64,000 nt of DNA from NCBI GenBank assembly GCA_030762935.1, contig CM060896.1, positions 8,818,501 through 8,882,500 of the forward strand, read 5' to 3'. This DNA comes from Hymenopus coronatus (lineage: Eukaryota; Arthropoda; Insecta; Mantodea; Hymenopodidae). This document shows positions 11,155 through 22,188 of this stretch, one piece after another; the stretch's first letter is position 1, and the number at the start of each line of letters is the position of its first letter. Position numbers and translations under genes: made by a program. A model generated the notes under the pieces. It was given only the letters and a program-made list of their open reading frames with translations. It was not told the origin of the DNA and did not search any database.

Positions 11155-13508
11155 GTCCACAAACTCGGAGTTTTGACTCTGCATGGCTGTTCAAATGACT
11201 GAGATTCAATAAAGCCATGTTGTGTGTCCACAAACTCAGAGTATTGACTCTGCATGGCTGTTCAAATGACTGAGATTCAATAAAGCCATGCTGTGTGTCC
11301 ACAAACTCAGAGTATTGACTCTGCATGGCTGTGCAAATGACTGAGATTCAATAAAGCCATGTTGTGTGTCCACAAACTTGGAGCATTGACTGCACGGCTG
11401 TGCAAATGTCCGAGATTCAATAAAGCCATGTTGTGTGTCAACAAACTTGGAGTATTGACTCTGCATGGCTTGCAAATGACCGAGATTCAATAAAGCCATA
11501 TAGTGTGTCCACAAAATCGGAGTATGGACTCTGCATGACTGTGCAAATGACCGAGATTCAATAAAGCCATGTTGTGTGTCCACAAACTCGGAGCACTGAC
11601 TGCATGGCTTGCAAATGACCGACATTCAATAAAGCCATGTTGTTTGTCCACAAACGCGGAGTATTGACTCAGCATGGCTGTGCAAATGACCGAGATTCAA
11701 TAAAGCCATGTTGTGTGTCCACAAACTCGGAGTATTGACTGCATCGCTGTGCAATTGACCGAGATTCAATAAAGCCATGTTGTGTGTCCACAAACTCGGA
11801 GCATTGACTGCATGGCTCGCAAATGACTGAGATTCCATAAAGCCATGTTGTGTGTCCACAAACTCGGAGTATTGACTCTGCATGACTGTGCAAATGATCG
11901 AGATTCAATAAAGCCATGTTGTGTGTCCACAAACTCGGAGTATTGACTGCATGGCTCGTAAATGACCGAGATTCAATAAAGCCATGTTGTGTGTCCACAA
12001 ACTCGGAGTATTGACTCTGCATGACTGTGCAAATGACTGCGATTCAGTAAAGCCATGTTTTGTGTCCACAAACTTGCAGTATTAACTCTGCATGACTGTG
12101 CAAATGACCGAGATTCAATAAAACCATGTTGTGTGTCCACAAACTCGGAGTAATGACTCTGCATGCCTGTGCAAATAACCGAGATTATATAACGCTATGT
12201 TCTGTGTCCACAAACTCGGAGTATTGACTCTGCATGGCTGTGCAAATGACTTGAGATTCAATAAAGTCATGTTGTGTGTCGACAGACTCGGAGTATTGAC
12301 TCTGCACGACTGTGCAAGTGACCGAGATTCAATAATGCCATGGTGGCTGTCCACAATCTCGGAGTATTGACTCTGCATGTCTGTGCAAATGACCGAGATT
12401 CAATAAAGCCATGTTGTGTGTCCACAAATTTGGAGCATTGCCTGCATGGCTGTGCAAATGACTGAGATGCAATAAAGCCATGTTTTGTGTCCACAAACCT
12501 GGAGTATTGACTCTGCATGACTGTGCAAGTGACCGAGATTCAATAAAGCCATGTTGTGTGTACACAAACTCGGAGTATTGATTCTGCATGGCTGTGCAAT
12601 TGAGTGAGATTCAATAAAGCCATGATGTGTGTCCACAAACTTGCAGTATTGACTCTGCATGACTGTGCAAGTGACCGACATTCATTAAAGCCATGTTGTG
12701 TGTCCACAAACTCGGAGCATTGACTGCATGGTGTGCAAATGACCGAGATTCAATAAAGCCATGTTGTGTGTCCACAAACTCGGAGTATTGAGTCTGCATG
12801 GCTGTGCAAATGACCGAGATTCCATAAAGCCATATTGTGTGTCCACAAACTCGGAGTATTGACTCTGCATGGCTGTTCAAATGACTGAGATTCAATAAAG
12901 CCATGTTGTGTGTCCACAAACTCGGAGTATTGACGCTGCATGGCTGTGCAAATGACTGAGATTCAATAAAGCCATGTTGTGTGTCCACAAACTTGGAGCA
13001 TTGACTACATGGCTGTGCAAATGTCCGAGATTCAATAAAGCCATGTTGTGTGTCCACAAACTTGGAGTATTGACTCTGCATGGCCTGCAAATGACCAAGA
13101 TTCAATATAGCCATGTAGTGTGTCCACAAAATCGAAGTATGGACTCTGCATGACTGTGCAAATGACCGAGATTCAATAAAGCCATGTTGTGTGTCCACAA
13201 ACTCGGAGCACTGACTGCATGGCTTGCAAATGACCGAGATTCAATAAAGCCATGTTGTTTGTCCACAAACGCGGAGTATTGACTCTGCATGGCTGTGCAA
13301 ATGACCGAGATTCAATAAAGCCATGTTGTGTGTCCACAAACTCGGAGTATTGACTGTGCATGGCTATGCAAATGACTGAGATTCAATAAAGCCATGTTGT
13401 GTGTCCACAAACGCGGAGTTTTGACTCTGCGTGGCTGTGCAAGTGACCGAGATTCATTAAAGCCATGTTGTGTGTCCACAAACTTGGAGTATTGATTCTG
13501 CATGACTT
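11155..13508. repeat. 71-bp satellite array (about 33 monomers)
   Basis: The monomer contains CACAAACTCGGAGTATTGAC, then GCATGGCTGTGCAAATGAC, then GATTCAATAAAGCCATG, and repeats every 71 bp with some shortened units. Most monomers carry AATAAA on the plus strand. A higher-order repeat is present: variants at 11371, 11511 and 11581 recur at 12986, 13126 and 13196, an offset of 1615 bp each time. Because 71 is not a multiple of 3, frames rotate between monomers. The minus strand is open over long stretches (up to 195 codons at 12611-13198), which I regard as a repeat artefact. Confidence 0.95.
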
Positions 13509-13747
13509 TTTTGACTGAATCATCTCTAGCCACTTTCATTCCATGTCTCAAGTTGACTGTAAGAGAGACATGCTGTACTTAACCAATAAATTGTTAGTGA
13601 AGGACTTGAAACGTTCACGGTGCTGGTTACTAATGTTTTCTTCTCAGGAGTTCAGCCAGGCAAGTGTTGAATTAATTTCCAAGCTTTCAATGATGTACTC
13701 TGTTGCCATCGGCAGGGAACTGAGAGAAGTTTCTGTGGCGGTGGTAA
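13509..13747. other. Unassigned spacer between satellite and PLE-A
   Basis: No tandem structure or coding signal was recognised. It lies downstream of the minus-strand PLE-A reading frame, so part of it may be the 3' untranslated region of that element. Confidence 0.35.
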
Positions 13748-14150
13748 TTATAGCTGTAGGGGAAAGCTGAAGGATTGTCTCTTGCGCTGTCTTTGGTCAG
13801 CACTGACCAATGGGGGTTGAGGAGGATGGGACAAGTGGTTATGTAGCCATGTTTTACTTATTTTCAGACCTTCGGCTTTGTTAAGATTATTTTTGTTTGT
13901 TTTTATGTATATTGTTTTTTGTGTCAGTCTGTCATAATATTCAGTAGATTTTTCTGTTGTTTTGGTGGATGAAAAATTGATTTTATGGCTAGTATCATAA
14001 GTATGTTGTGCCATCGCAGATTTTTCTGGGTAGCTCAACCTGATGCAGCGTTGTGTTCTTTGGTGCACTCTTTTACAGTCCTCCCTGTCTGGCCGATGTA
14101 AATTTTTTGTCATTCGCAGAGGGTTTTGTAAATACCAGCAGTAGGGAGGC
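13748..14150 (-). pseudogene. PLE-A: GIY-YIG endonuclease end of a Penelope-like element
   Basis: The minus strand starts EHLGLPTAGIYKTLCE and continues KIYIGQTGRTVKE, the GIY and YIG halves of a GIY-YIG nuclease as found at the C terminus of Penelope-like polymerases. After a frameshift near 14060 it continues LSYPEKSAMAQHTYDTSHKI and ends with LKISKTWLHN. The reverse transcriptase part is missing. The wording differs clearly from the PLEs at 23371 and 30940-34765, so this is a different PLE lineage. It is a non-functional 5'-truncated copy. Confidence 0.8.
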
Positions 14151-14183
14151 CCAGATGTTCAGCAGGGGGCTTAAAAGCTGTTC

Positions 14184-14876
14184 TGATGTATCCAAAAAAA
14201 GCATTTTCAGAAAAAGGTCTGCATGTGTGTTTGTAAACACGATAACTCAAAACGGAAAGTCGGTAAAATACCAAGCTTGGTATTTAAGTTTAGTATTTTA
14301 CAGAGATGCGACACTAAGATTTTGTGAAAAATCCTCCCACACCAAACTACCCTTTACATGGAACTTTTTTCGAAAATTTTGATTATCTCAAAGTGGCTCT
14401 AAATATTTTGATTAAAATATTGTATATTAAAGATATTTACCTGACAAATAACATGTTTATCTTGAATTTTCTGGGAATAGCCTCGGAAGACTGCTTTATT
14501 TTGGATGAATTTTACGGAATTTAGCATAAGAGATGGGCCAAAACTTACCACACAAAAAATGTAGAGCACGTTAAAATACACAATTTATGTTGCATACATT
14601 TTTTTCATGGAGTTGATCGTTTTTGAGATATTCCTTGTTTTTGATTGGAATTTGTCAACTTGTGTCCATACAAAGGCACTTCAGTCACATAGCAACCAGC
14701 TTTTGACTATCACTTTGACCTGTGGTACTCCCTTATTTCACTTCTGCTTACAAGGAAGCAAGTAATAAGACCGTTTTGGCTAATTTTTTCTCGATTAACA
14801 TGAAGTAAATAGAAGAATAAGCTTTTTAACAATAATTTGTTGCAGAGGTGTAGTGAATGGAACACACAAGATTTTT
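14184..14876 (+). repeat. Family R copy R3, 5'-truncated
   Basis: Begins inside the unit at TCCAAAAAAAGCATTTTCAG, so the palindromic 5' end is missing, and runs to the usual tail (TTTGTTGCAGAG then GTGAATGGAACACAC). The truncation point lies about 35 bp from the 5' end of the PLE-A fragment. Confidence 0.7.
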
Positions 14877-15329
14877 TGACATTGTTCAGGCATTGGTCAT
14901 AGCAGGGAATCAAGTTTTTTTGTATGCTCTCTTCAAAGAAAGCTGCTGCCAGTGAAAATAGCGATGCTGAACACACTGCTTTGCATCATCACCACTTTCA
15001 AAGTGGCTTCCTCTGAACCTGAAGTGATAGTGGGACTGAAGCTGTACACTGGGTGATTGAACTGCTCTTAGCCAAATTGTGTGACATCAACATGCATTGT
15101 AATGTAGCTGCACAAGTAGGGTCGCCTACAGAATTTAAAGTAATCTCCCAGCTACCGGAACTGAAATTAAATCTCTTGGGTTTATGTAATATCTCCTTAT
15201 TGATTTATTATTATTATTATTATTATTTTTACTATTTTTTTTTTTTTATTTAACATCTAAGGTCATATTGGAGTTTTGCACTTAAAACAACTTGTCTTTA
15301 GGTTCTTTTTTTTCACGTTTGGTTTAAAT
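14877..15329. other. Unassigned sequence with a TTA/T-rich microsatellite
   Basis: No gene was recognised. A (TTA)n tract followed by poly-T occupies about 15205-15250. The rest is unremarkable AT-rich DNA. Confidence 0.5.
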
Positions 15330-15505
15330 CATTTTATTTTCCTCATAAACACACACTCATTCACTCTCACATACAAACTTCCAGAATCTGTGGGGGATAG
15401 GGAATAATTCTGGCTAAAGGAAAATTCCCCGCCCCAGCTGGGAATTGAATCCGGGATCTCTAGGTGAGAAGTCACCTCGCTGACCACTCGACCACAGAGG
15501 CAGTC
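15330..15505 (-). mobile_element. tRNA-derived SINE
   Basis: Read on the minus strand from 15505: GTGGTCGAGTGGTCAGCGAG (A-box region), then GGATTCAATTCCC (B box) about 35 bp on, then a non-tRNA body. Spacing and order fit an internal pol III promoter. A (TTA)n(TTG)n microsatellite abuts its 5' side at 15506. The head resembles that of the SINE at 17920. Confidence 0.65.
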
Positions 15506-15548
<43 letters not shown>

Positions 15549-15570
15549 GTTGTTGTTGTTGTTGTTGTTA
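15506..15570. repeat. (TTA)n(TTG)n microsatellite
   Basis: About 14 TTA repeats pass directly into about seven TTG repeats at 15548. Long Y and C runs read through it are artefacts of the triplet repeat. Confidence 0.95.
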
Positions 15571-15984
15571 CTGTTATTTATATACTTTTATAAAATGGAA
15601 GTATTTCATCTTTTATATGTTAGAGTTAGCAGTGCATAGGAGGAAAGAGCAGTGTTCTGATTTGTGTTCCAACAGTGTTGAAGTCGGGAGTGAGAAGGGA
15701 AACCAATTTTTCCATCAACATTAAGTCATCGGGTCATTCTATATTTACAAATAGAAATCGCAAAATCAGTAATTATTACCAGTTTGAGGTCTTTGAATTG
15801 AGGACTTTGACTTAGTCATAAGTTGGTTTTTGTAGTGGCAAGTTCATCAGGAGTAGAAATGAAATATTGTTGCTCATTTAACAATGCCTGGAAAGGTTAA
15901 TATGACTTTTTTTTTTTCAATTTTTCTATCTTTACTGTTATTTCTAATTTTTTCCTGGAATCCAGAGTTCAGAAGTTTGTAAAC
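15571..15984. other. Unassigned AT-rich sequence
   Basis: No coding or repeat signal was recognised apart from a short poly-T near 15908. Confidence 0.4.
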
Positions 15985-16889
15985 CTAAACACAGCCTTCA
16001 CCGAGTATTCCAAGCCTTCTGTTTTGAATTGCACACTGAAGATTTCTTAATCCTTCACAGTATCCTACCACTTTGATGGTTGCATTTCTGTGAAGGAACC
16101 CAACAAGCAGAATGCCCCATCTGTCCCAGAACACAGTGCATATGATTTTTTGTGCTAACAATGTTGTTTTGAATTTTTGTCATTTGGGGGATCCCGTGTG
16201 CCTCCACTGTATCGAATGTTGTTTTACTTCTGGAGCGACATGACAAACTCAAGTTTCATCACTGGTCACTATCCTGCTTAAGAGTTCATCTCTGCTGTCA
16301 CTGTATCAGGTAAGAAATGTTAAAGCACCGTCAAGTCGCTTCATTTTGTGGTTATCCGTAAGCATCTTTGGAACCCAACGGGAACACAGTTTACAATAAT
16401 TTAAGCGCTTTGTGACAATCTTGTGTAAAACAGTTCCTGAACCTTTTTGATAGTCATCACAAATCGTTCTTATTGTGAAATGTGTGTTTTCACTAATTGC
16501 CTCATTCACTTGTTCAACCAAAACCATCAGTGACAACAGAAAGCTGCCCATTCCGTGCATCATAATGAACATTGGACCGTCCATCATTGAATTGCCTAAC
16601 CCACTTGCTCACCATTGTACCTGTCATTACATTTTCACTGTAAATCTCTACAATGAATTTCATCTGGCTTGACATTCCTTGCATTCAAAAACAGTATTAC
16701 ACAACACATTTCACTCTTGGCAGGAGCAGAAATTGTCTTAAACATTTTGAACGATCACTAACAACTGTAAAGATAATATGATCTGGTTGTAATGGTGTAA
16801 GTGGATAGATAATGAACCAGATAGAAAAGTGCTTATGCGTGAAACTGTGATGCTAGCATACTTGTGCTTAATTTTCTGGACGCACCTCG
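15985..16889 (-). pseudogene. Old mariner relic (copy 3), 3'-truncated
   Basis: The minus strand begins with a terminus-like CGAGGTGCGTCCAGAAAATT (16889 inward). The reading frame starts at the ATG at 16745 (MFKTISAPAKSEMC) and shows MVSKWVRQFNDGRSNVH, SRWVPKMLTDNHKMKR, IVTSDET followed by a stop, CHVAPEVKQHSIQWRH and CTVFWDRWGILLVGF. Several frameshifts and stops are present. The region with the second and third catalytic aspartates and the 3' terminus are lost. It belongs to a different mariner lineage from copies 1 and 2, and its flanking TA has decayed. Confidence 0.8.
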
Positions 16890-17020
16890 TGCAATTTAAA
16901 TGGTATGAGTATCCAAGGGTCCAGCCCTGGACATTGCATTGAATTTTTCATGTGTGTATCGACTAGCCATTTCTTAATTTGTAGGAGATGAGTGGAGGAT
17001 GTGGGACATACTTCATAATG

Positions 17021-17161
17021 TAAAGTAGAGTACCTCAGGTAAGCGATCTGGGCCCATTACTCTACATATTATATACACATATGATCTCCCTAAAACTTTG
17101 TGCGAAAACAATAATGTATGTGGATGACACAACAGTTAGGGTAAAAGCACTAGGTAACTAG
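17021..17161 (+). pseudogene. Short non-LTR reverse transcriptase fragment (YVDD box)
   Basis: Reads SRVPQVSDLGPLLYILYTHM followed by TIMYVDDTTVRV and a stop near 17159. This matches RT motif B (usually GVPQGSxLGPLLF) and catalytic motif C (YVDD) in the correct order and spacing. A serine/valine change has replaced the glycine of PQG. It is an isolated fragment with no open frame beyond these motifs, and it comes from a part of RT that the copy at 9912 lacks. Confidence 0.7.
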
Positions 17162-17919
17162 GACTGATACACAAAATGGCAAAAGCAATAACTGCATTAA
17201 AAATTGTTTAATACATTGAAGCCCAAGCCCAAGTATAGCTCGGGCCGTGCAAAATGTTCATGAGGCCCTCACCTGAGTATACCTCGGGCAGGTATTTCTA
17301 ACGCTTTTAATACAATTCCATGCCTTAACTCGGTCTTGGGCTATGCAGCAAAGAACATACATCAATTATCGTTTGGTTGTCTGACTTGTGCTACCATCTG
17401 TCCTTGCTTTAGTCAACTATTAGGAAATTTAGGAGAGTTGGTAATATTGGTTGCTCGCAGGTAGTCCTGCCATTTTCCTTGAAGGTGGTGATTATTTGTT
17501 ATATTTTGTGTTGTTAAATGTTAAAATGCTGCATTTTCCTTGACTTCTGTGAACTGAAGCAGAAATTCAGTGTGCAAATGAAGCTCTGGAAAATTCTGAT
17601 TCAGAGGGAGAGATTTCGAACTTTCAACAAATGGAGTGTAAGCTGCTTTACGCAGTCTTTTTTAAACTCATATTTGATACTTGTTATAAATTTAAAATAA
17701 AATATTAATATGGGAGTTATAACTATTTTCTTACTTGTTGAGAAATCCTTGAATACCATACTTCTAGATTGTCCCAATACTTTTTGGCAGATTTGATTGA
17801 TGTACTGTAAATAATAACTCAAAGTAGGTGTAAAAACCCTGGGTTTCTTGGCCCTTCAACTAAAGAAACGCCCATGCTTAAATGTGTTAACAGCAATGAG
17901 CTAAAATTGACATCTAAAA
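17162..17919. other. Unassigned sequence with repeated TATAGCTCGGG-type motifs
   Basis: AGTATAGCTCGGGC (17233) and GAGTATACCTCGGGC (17276) lie within about 60 bp of each other and are GC-richer than the surroundings, suggesting a small repeat or transposon end. At 17540-17640 one frame reads EAEIQCANEALENSDSEGEI, acidic like the start of some piggyBac transposases, but this is too short to assign. Confidence 0.3.
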
Positions 17920-18095
17920 AGTGACTCCGCCATGGTCGAGTGGTTAGGCCACTCACCTAGGCAACCCAGGTTCGATCACAAGCAACTGCATGTAGATTTG
18001 TGGTAGAAAAAGTGGCACAGGGTTCTCCAGTTTCCCCTGCCATCACATTCCAGCAGTTCTCCATCTTCATTCCAGAGTCATCTGCTGCGGTGCTA

Positions 18096-18811
18096 CGAGG
18101 GTGATTCAAATATAAACAGTAATTGTTGCATATCAGGAAGGAAGCAGGTCAATGTGTTAGGGAGGGGGAACTAGCTTTGTTAGCCGCTTAGCTAGGTTCT
18201 GGTGTCAGTACAGCCATGAGTGAGCAAGAAGTCCCTTTGTTGTGCAACACATTATCAACTTTAACCGAGGAATGGGTTAAACCTTTGGAGATTATAACTC
18301 GTTTAAGGGCACAGTTTGGGGGCAATACACTGTTGCAGAATCGAGTGTTTACTTGGGCCAGACAATTTGTGGAAAACAAAGGTCATGCTTGACGCCCAAG
18401 GTCAACTCTCACAGATTTTGACTACAGAGGAGTTTTGCTGGTTGATTTTCTACATGATCGACGTACAGTGACTGCAGCTTACTATTGCCAATTGTTAAGG
18501 TCTGTAAAAGCTGCCTACCGAAGTAAAAGACGTTGTATGCCCATCAGAGATGTCATCTCTTACAAGACAATGCTACGCTTCACACCGCCACCTCCCTATA
18601 GTCCACACTTGTTACTCCTGACTATTTTTTGTTTGCATCCATGAAAGAATTGTTTGGAGGGAAACATTTTGAAAACACTCAATTGGTTGGCCACACGCCC
18701 TCAAACTTTTTTTGAAGACTATGATGAGAAATGCTGATGAAGTCACTTGTGTATATATTTAATCAATAAATATTTTTAGCAAAATCACCTTTTGTATTTG
18801 AATCACCCTTG
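18096..18811 (+). mobile_element. mariner-type element (copy 4), internally deleted, 716 bp
   Basis: Flanked by TA (18094-18095 and 18812-18813). Inverted termini are CGAGGGTGATTCAAATATAA on the left and, read inward, CAAGGGTGATTCAAATACAA on the right. It lies inside the SINE at 17920-18853. At about 55% of normal mariner length, it is probably a deletion derivative mobilised in trans. Confidence 0.85.
18216..18760 (+). pseudogene. Truncated mariner transposase with deleted centre
   Basis: The frame starts at 18216 (MSEQEVPLLCNTLSTLTEEW), continues RLRAQFGG and VFTWARQFVENKGHA, then has a TGA. It resumes in the same frame with DYRGVLLVDFLHDRRTVTAA, so the part normally between the DNA-binding domain and the 'VFWD..G.LLVDFL' strand, including the first catalytic aspartate, is deleted. 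PPPPYSP near 18590 is the remnant of the YSPDL motif; a frameshift follows before SMKELFGGKHFENT. It is clearly non-functional. Confidence 0.8.
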
Positions 18812-18861
18812 TACAAGTATTAAAGGCAGGTGTCAAAAAAAAAAAAAAATAAAATCTAAAA

Positions 18862-19435
18862 CTTCTTTTATGCAATTCAAAACACAAACAAAAATAGACA
18901 ACATGACATCTGTAACCAGTATAAGCTCTGCAAAATACAAGGAATTTATGTAAACAATCACTTAAAATGGCAGGAATACATACAATACATAGCTAAAAGA
19001 TTAAATTGTGCCTGTTTTACTATGCACTGTCTTTCCCATATTTACAAAGTAGTGTTGTGCATTTTAGCAACTTCCACTCTGTTGTGACTTGAGGAATAAT
19101 TTCCTGACCTCATACGACTGGCTGGGAAATGATTTTCAAATATCAAAAGAAAATAATCCATACAATATCACACACAGGTCCAAAAGAATATATTAAAAAT
19201 CTTAAAATGCTAATTTTCCCATCATAATACATACAAAGGATTTGCAAATAAACTCATGTAAATTTTGATAATGTAAACAGTACTAAAAATTACATGACTA
19301 TAAAACCAGAACAAAGGGCTACTTAAAAGCTCCAGAATATAGACTAATACTATACGGAAAAAAAAAAAAAAAAAAAAAAAAACACAATATAGGAATAAAG
19401 ATGTATAATAAATTACCTATCAAACTAAGAGAAAT
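18862..19435. other. Unassigned AT-rich sequence with poly-A
   Basis: No gene or family member was recognised. A poly-A run of about 23 residues lies at 19360-19382. Confidence 0.4.
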
Positions 19436-19972
19436 AAAAAATCTGATATGTACCATTTGCATGACTTTCTCTACATATCTGCAACAAATTATTCTTAAAA
19501 CTTATACTCCTATTTACTTCATGCTAATCAGCAAAAATAAGCAGAAATAGTCTTTATTGCTTGCTTCCTTGTAAGTAGAAGCGAAATAAGGGAGTACCAT
19601 AGGTTAAAGTGATAGTCAAGAGCTGGTTGCTATGTGACTGAAGTTCCTTTGTTTGTATGGACAGCAGTGTACAAATTCCTGTATCAGAAAAGTAACAATT
19701 TTTCAAAGCAGAAACCAAAAACAAGCAATGTCTCAAAAATGATGAACGCCACGAAAAAAATGAATATAACATAAATTGGGTGCTTTAACGTGCTCTACAT
19801 TTTTCGTGTAGTAAGTTTCTGTCCATCTCTTACGGTTTAGCAATTATTCAAAATTCCGCAAAATTCATCCAGAATAAAGTACTCTTCAGAGGCTATTCCC
19901 AGAAAATTCAAGATATGCATTCCATTAGCCACACACACGCACGCACACTCTATCTCTTCTGAAAATGCTTTT
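19436..19972 (-). repeat. Family R copy R4 (minus, internal deletion)
   Basis: Read on the minus strand this has the normal tail and centre, but the portion between the centre (AGATATGCATTC) and the 5' palindrome is deleted, leaving only a CA-rich remnant of the GT tract (19929-19948). Its 5' palindromic end is shared with the next, plus-strand copy, so the two are joined head to head. Confidence 0.75.
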
Positions 19973-20866
19973 TACTTTCTCTATACATACTATGTACCTA
20001 CATAGTGTATAGAGAAGGTATTGTCATGTACCCAAAAATTCGATACCGAGATTTCACCAGAAATACATGTTTTGGGACACCCAGAATCCAAAAAAAACAT
20101 TTATAGAAAAATGTCCCTTGTGTCTATCTGTCTGTGTGTGTATGTATGTGTGTGTGTGTGTGTGTGTGTCTGTGGGCTACTTAGCTCCAAAACAAAAAGA
20201 CTGTTAAATACCAAACTTGGTAATTAAGTTCAGCATCTTCCAAGGATGCAACATGAAGATTTTTTAGAAAATCCCCCATCCCCAGCTACCTTTACATGGA
20301 AAAGTGTTCGAAAATTTTGATTTTCTGAAAAATGGCTCTAACAATTTTGATTAAAATATCTTATATTAAAGATACATACCTGACAAATAAAATGTATATC
20401 TTGAATTTTCTGGGAATAGCCTCTGAATACTATATTCTGGATGAATTTTATGCAATTTTGCATAACTGGCAAAGTGTAAGAGATAGACAAAAACTTACTT
20501 AAAAGAAAAGGTAGGCCACGTTAAAATATACAATTTAAGGTGTATACATTTTTTTTCGTAGAGTGGATCGCTTTTGAGATATTCCTTGTTATTCATTTCA
20601 GCTTTAAAAACATACTTTTCTCATTCAGGAATTTGTCATCCATACAAACAAAGGAACTCAGTCACATAGCAACCAGCATTTGGCTATTACTTTAACCTAT
20701 AGTACTCCTTTATTTCGCTTCTACTTACAAGGAAGCAAGTAATAATGCTATTTCTGGTAATTTTTTCTTGATTAGCATCAAGTAAATAGAAGCATTAGCT
20801 TTTTAACAATAATTTGTTGCAGAGATGTAGAGAAAGTCATGTGAATGCAAAACATCACATTTTTTG
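19973..20866 (+). repeat. Family R copy R5, full length
   Basis: Complete unit from TACTTTCTCTATACATACTA to GTGAATGCAAAACATCAC. The GT tract at about 20126-20170 is expanded to a near-pure (TG)n run, longer than in other copies. Confidence 0.8.
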
Positions 20867-20980
20867 GGATACAGGGGACCGTAAAACATATATTTCCGGT
20901 GAAATCTCCATATCAAGTTTTTGAGTGGCGTGCAATACCTTCTCTATACACTATGTATATAGTACATGAAGAGAAGTAAA
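20867..20980 (-). repeat. Family R fragment R6 (5' end only, minus)
   Basis: The minus strand carries only the palindromic end and the CACCGGAAATATATG segment. It directly follows the tail of R5, so 19436-20980 is a minus/plus/minus composite. Confidence 0.7.
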
Positions 20981-21235
20981 AAGACAGGTTGGAAAATTTT
21001 GAATTGAAAAAGAATACAACAATTAGCAATAAAATAGAAATAAACAAATTAAAGCAACCTTTTAGGAGTGGTAATCGATAAACAACCAAGTGGAAAGCCT
21101 ACATAACACATATCAATAAAAGAAGAAATATATGTAAGAAACAAGCTAGTAATATTATGGATAAATAAACTTAAGCAGATCTACTACACTTTAATTAATT
21201 CATGCACAAAATATGGAACTACTCTTTTTTTAAAT
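20981..21235. other. Unassigned AT-rich sequence
   Basis: Nothing was recognised. It separates an R composite from a SINE. Confidence 0.35.
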
Positions 21236-21455
21236 ACAGTTCCAGAGTCTGATCGGGACTCTGGCGCTGTATACCCTACTTTTTATTTACCTAATTTGTT
21301 TACTTTGATTACTGTATGATTACTGAATTTCTGTTTTACTTTTTACACAAACATATAACACCCATGCCCAAGGCGGGACTCGAACCCATGATCCCCTGCA
21401 CTGCGAAACACCAAAGCGAGACGCTTTGGTGAGCGCAGCCATGGGGACCGGCCTT
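21236..21455 (-). mobile_element. tRNA-derived SINE
   Basis: On the minus strand from 21455: GGTCCCCATGGCTGCGCTCA, then about 50 bp on a perfect B box, GGTTCGAGTCCCGCC, then a T-rich body. Base composition is much higher in G+C than the flanks. The anticodon arm does not fold as a functional tRNA, and the head differs from the other SINEs here, so this is a separate SINE family. Confidence 0.65.
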
Positions 21456-22188
21456 TTAGGAAATAGCAGACAAAGAAAGTATTTATTTTGGAAAAAAAAA
21501 AAACACTCAGAATTATACAGAAAATAGATAAACAGCATTCATGTAGACAAATTTTTAAAAAGCATAATATTTTAAATATATATATTATTTTGTTTGATAA
21601 AGAGGAGCCAAAAAATAACAATAATCATAAGTATTGCTTAAGGGCAGTCTAAATGGGATTTTCATAATTTTTACCATTTTCGTGTTTTAATTGCATATGA
21701 ATATTTAAAATTTCCCGCTTATTTTGGTATATCGTTCAGCGAGGTACGCTAATTGTAAATAGTTTAAAAATAATCCTGTGCAGTACTTTTTTTAAAAATA
21801 TTCTGGTACATTCACTACGTAAAACATGAAAAACTTTGTAAATGTTGGTGTAAGAAAATTGTGATGGGAAAGTTTTAATTTAACTATTGGCAACATTGGT
21901 AGTCCTCTCATATTTCATTCATGTGAGAGTTTCGAAGTACTGGCAAGTTTATTTTACATGTTTTATTAATGAGCAACATTTTGTATACAAATGTTCCTTT
22001 ATCTCAGAAACTAATTGACATTAAGGGCTGTTATTTTATTCTAAATACACTTTATTGTAACAAAAACCTTGTTATGTATATGAATTATTTTTTTAAAATT
22101 TAAAAATTATAATTTTTCAAGAAAATTGTAAGAGCTTTATAAAGAAAAAGTATACCTTTTCTTCTAATGAACAAAAGTATTCTATTTT
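21456..22188. other. Unassigned AT-rich sequence
   Basis: No coding potential or repeat match within the window was seen. Confidence 0.4.

Larger units (their letters stand above)
17920..18853 (+). mobile_element. tRNA-derived SINE, split by a mariner insertion
   Basis: The head has an A-box region ATGGTCGAGTGGTTAGGCC and B box GGTTCGATCAC. A body follows with GGGTTCTCCAGTTTCCCCTG and CTGCTGCGGTGC, and the 3' end continues after the mariner (18814-18835) into an A-rich tail. Joining the two parts across the mariner's TA restores the same 3' order as the SINE body at 9766-9897. The 8 bp ATCTAAAA flanks the whole unit (17912-17919 and 18854-18861). Confidence 0.75.

Noticed and set aside
11236..13551. 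Many overlapping minus-strand open frames of 60-195 codons with repeated peptides (such as WTHNMALLNLGH)
   Set aside because: They are the 71-bp satellite read in rotating frames. The peptide repeats every 71 codons because three monomers make 213 bp. No start context or independent coding signal was seen.
13640..13665. Hammerhead remnant after PLE-A (minus strand CTGAGAAGAAAAC then AGTA)
   Set aside because: The core words are present but no stem II or closing stem I can be formed, so the similarity is too weak.
14053..14382. 109-codon plus-strand open frame
   Set aside because: It crosses the border between the PLE-A antisense strand and family R copy R3, so it is a chance fusion.
17932..17995. 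Functional tRNA gene
   Set aside because: A and B boxes are present but the sequence does not close an acceptor stem and continues into a SINE body with a target duplication. The same holds for 15330-15505 and 21236-21455.
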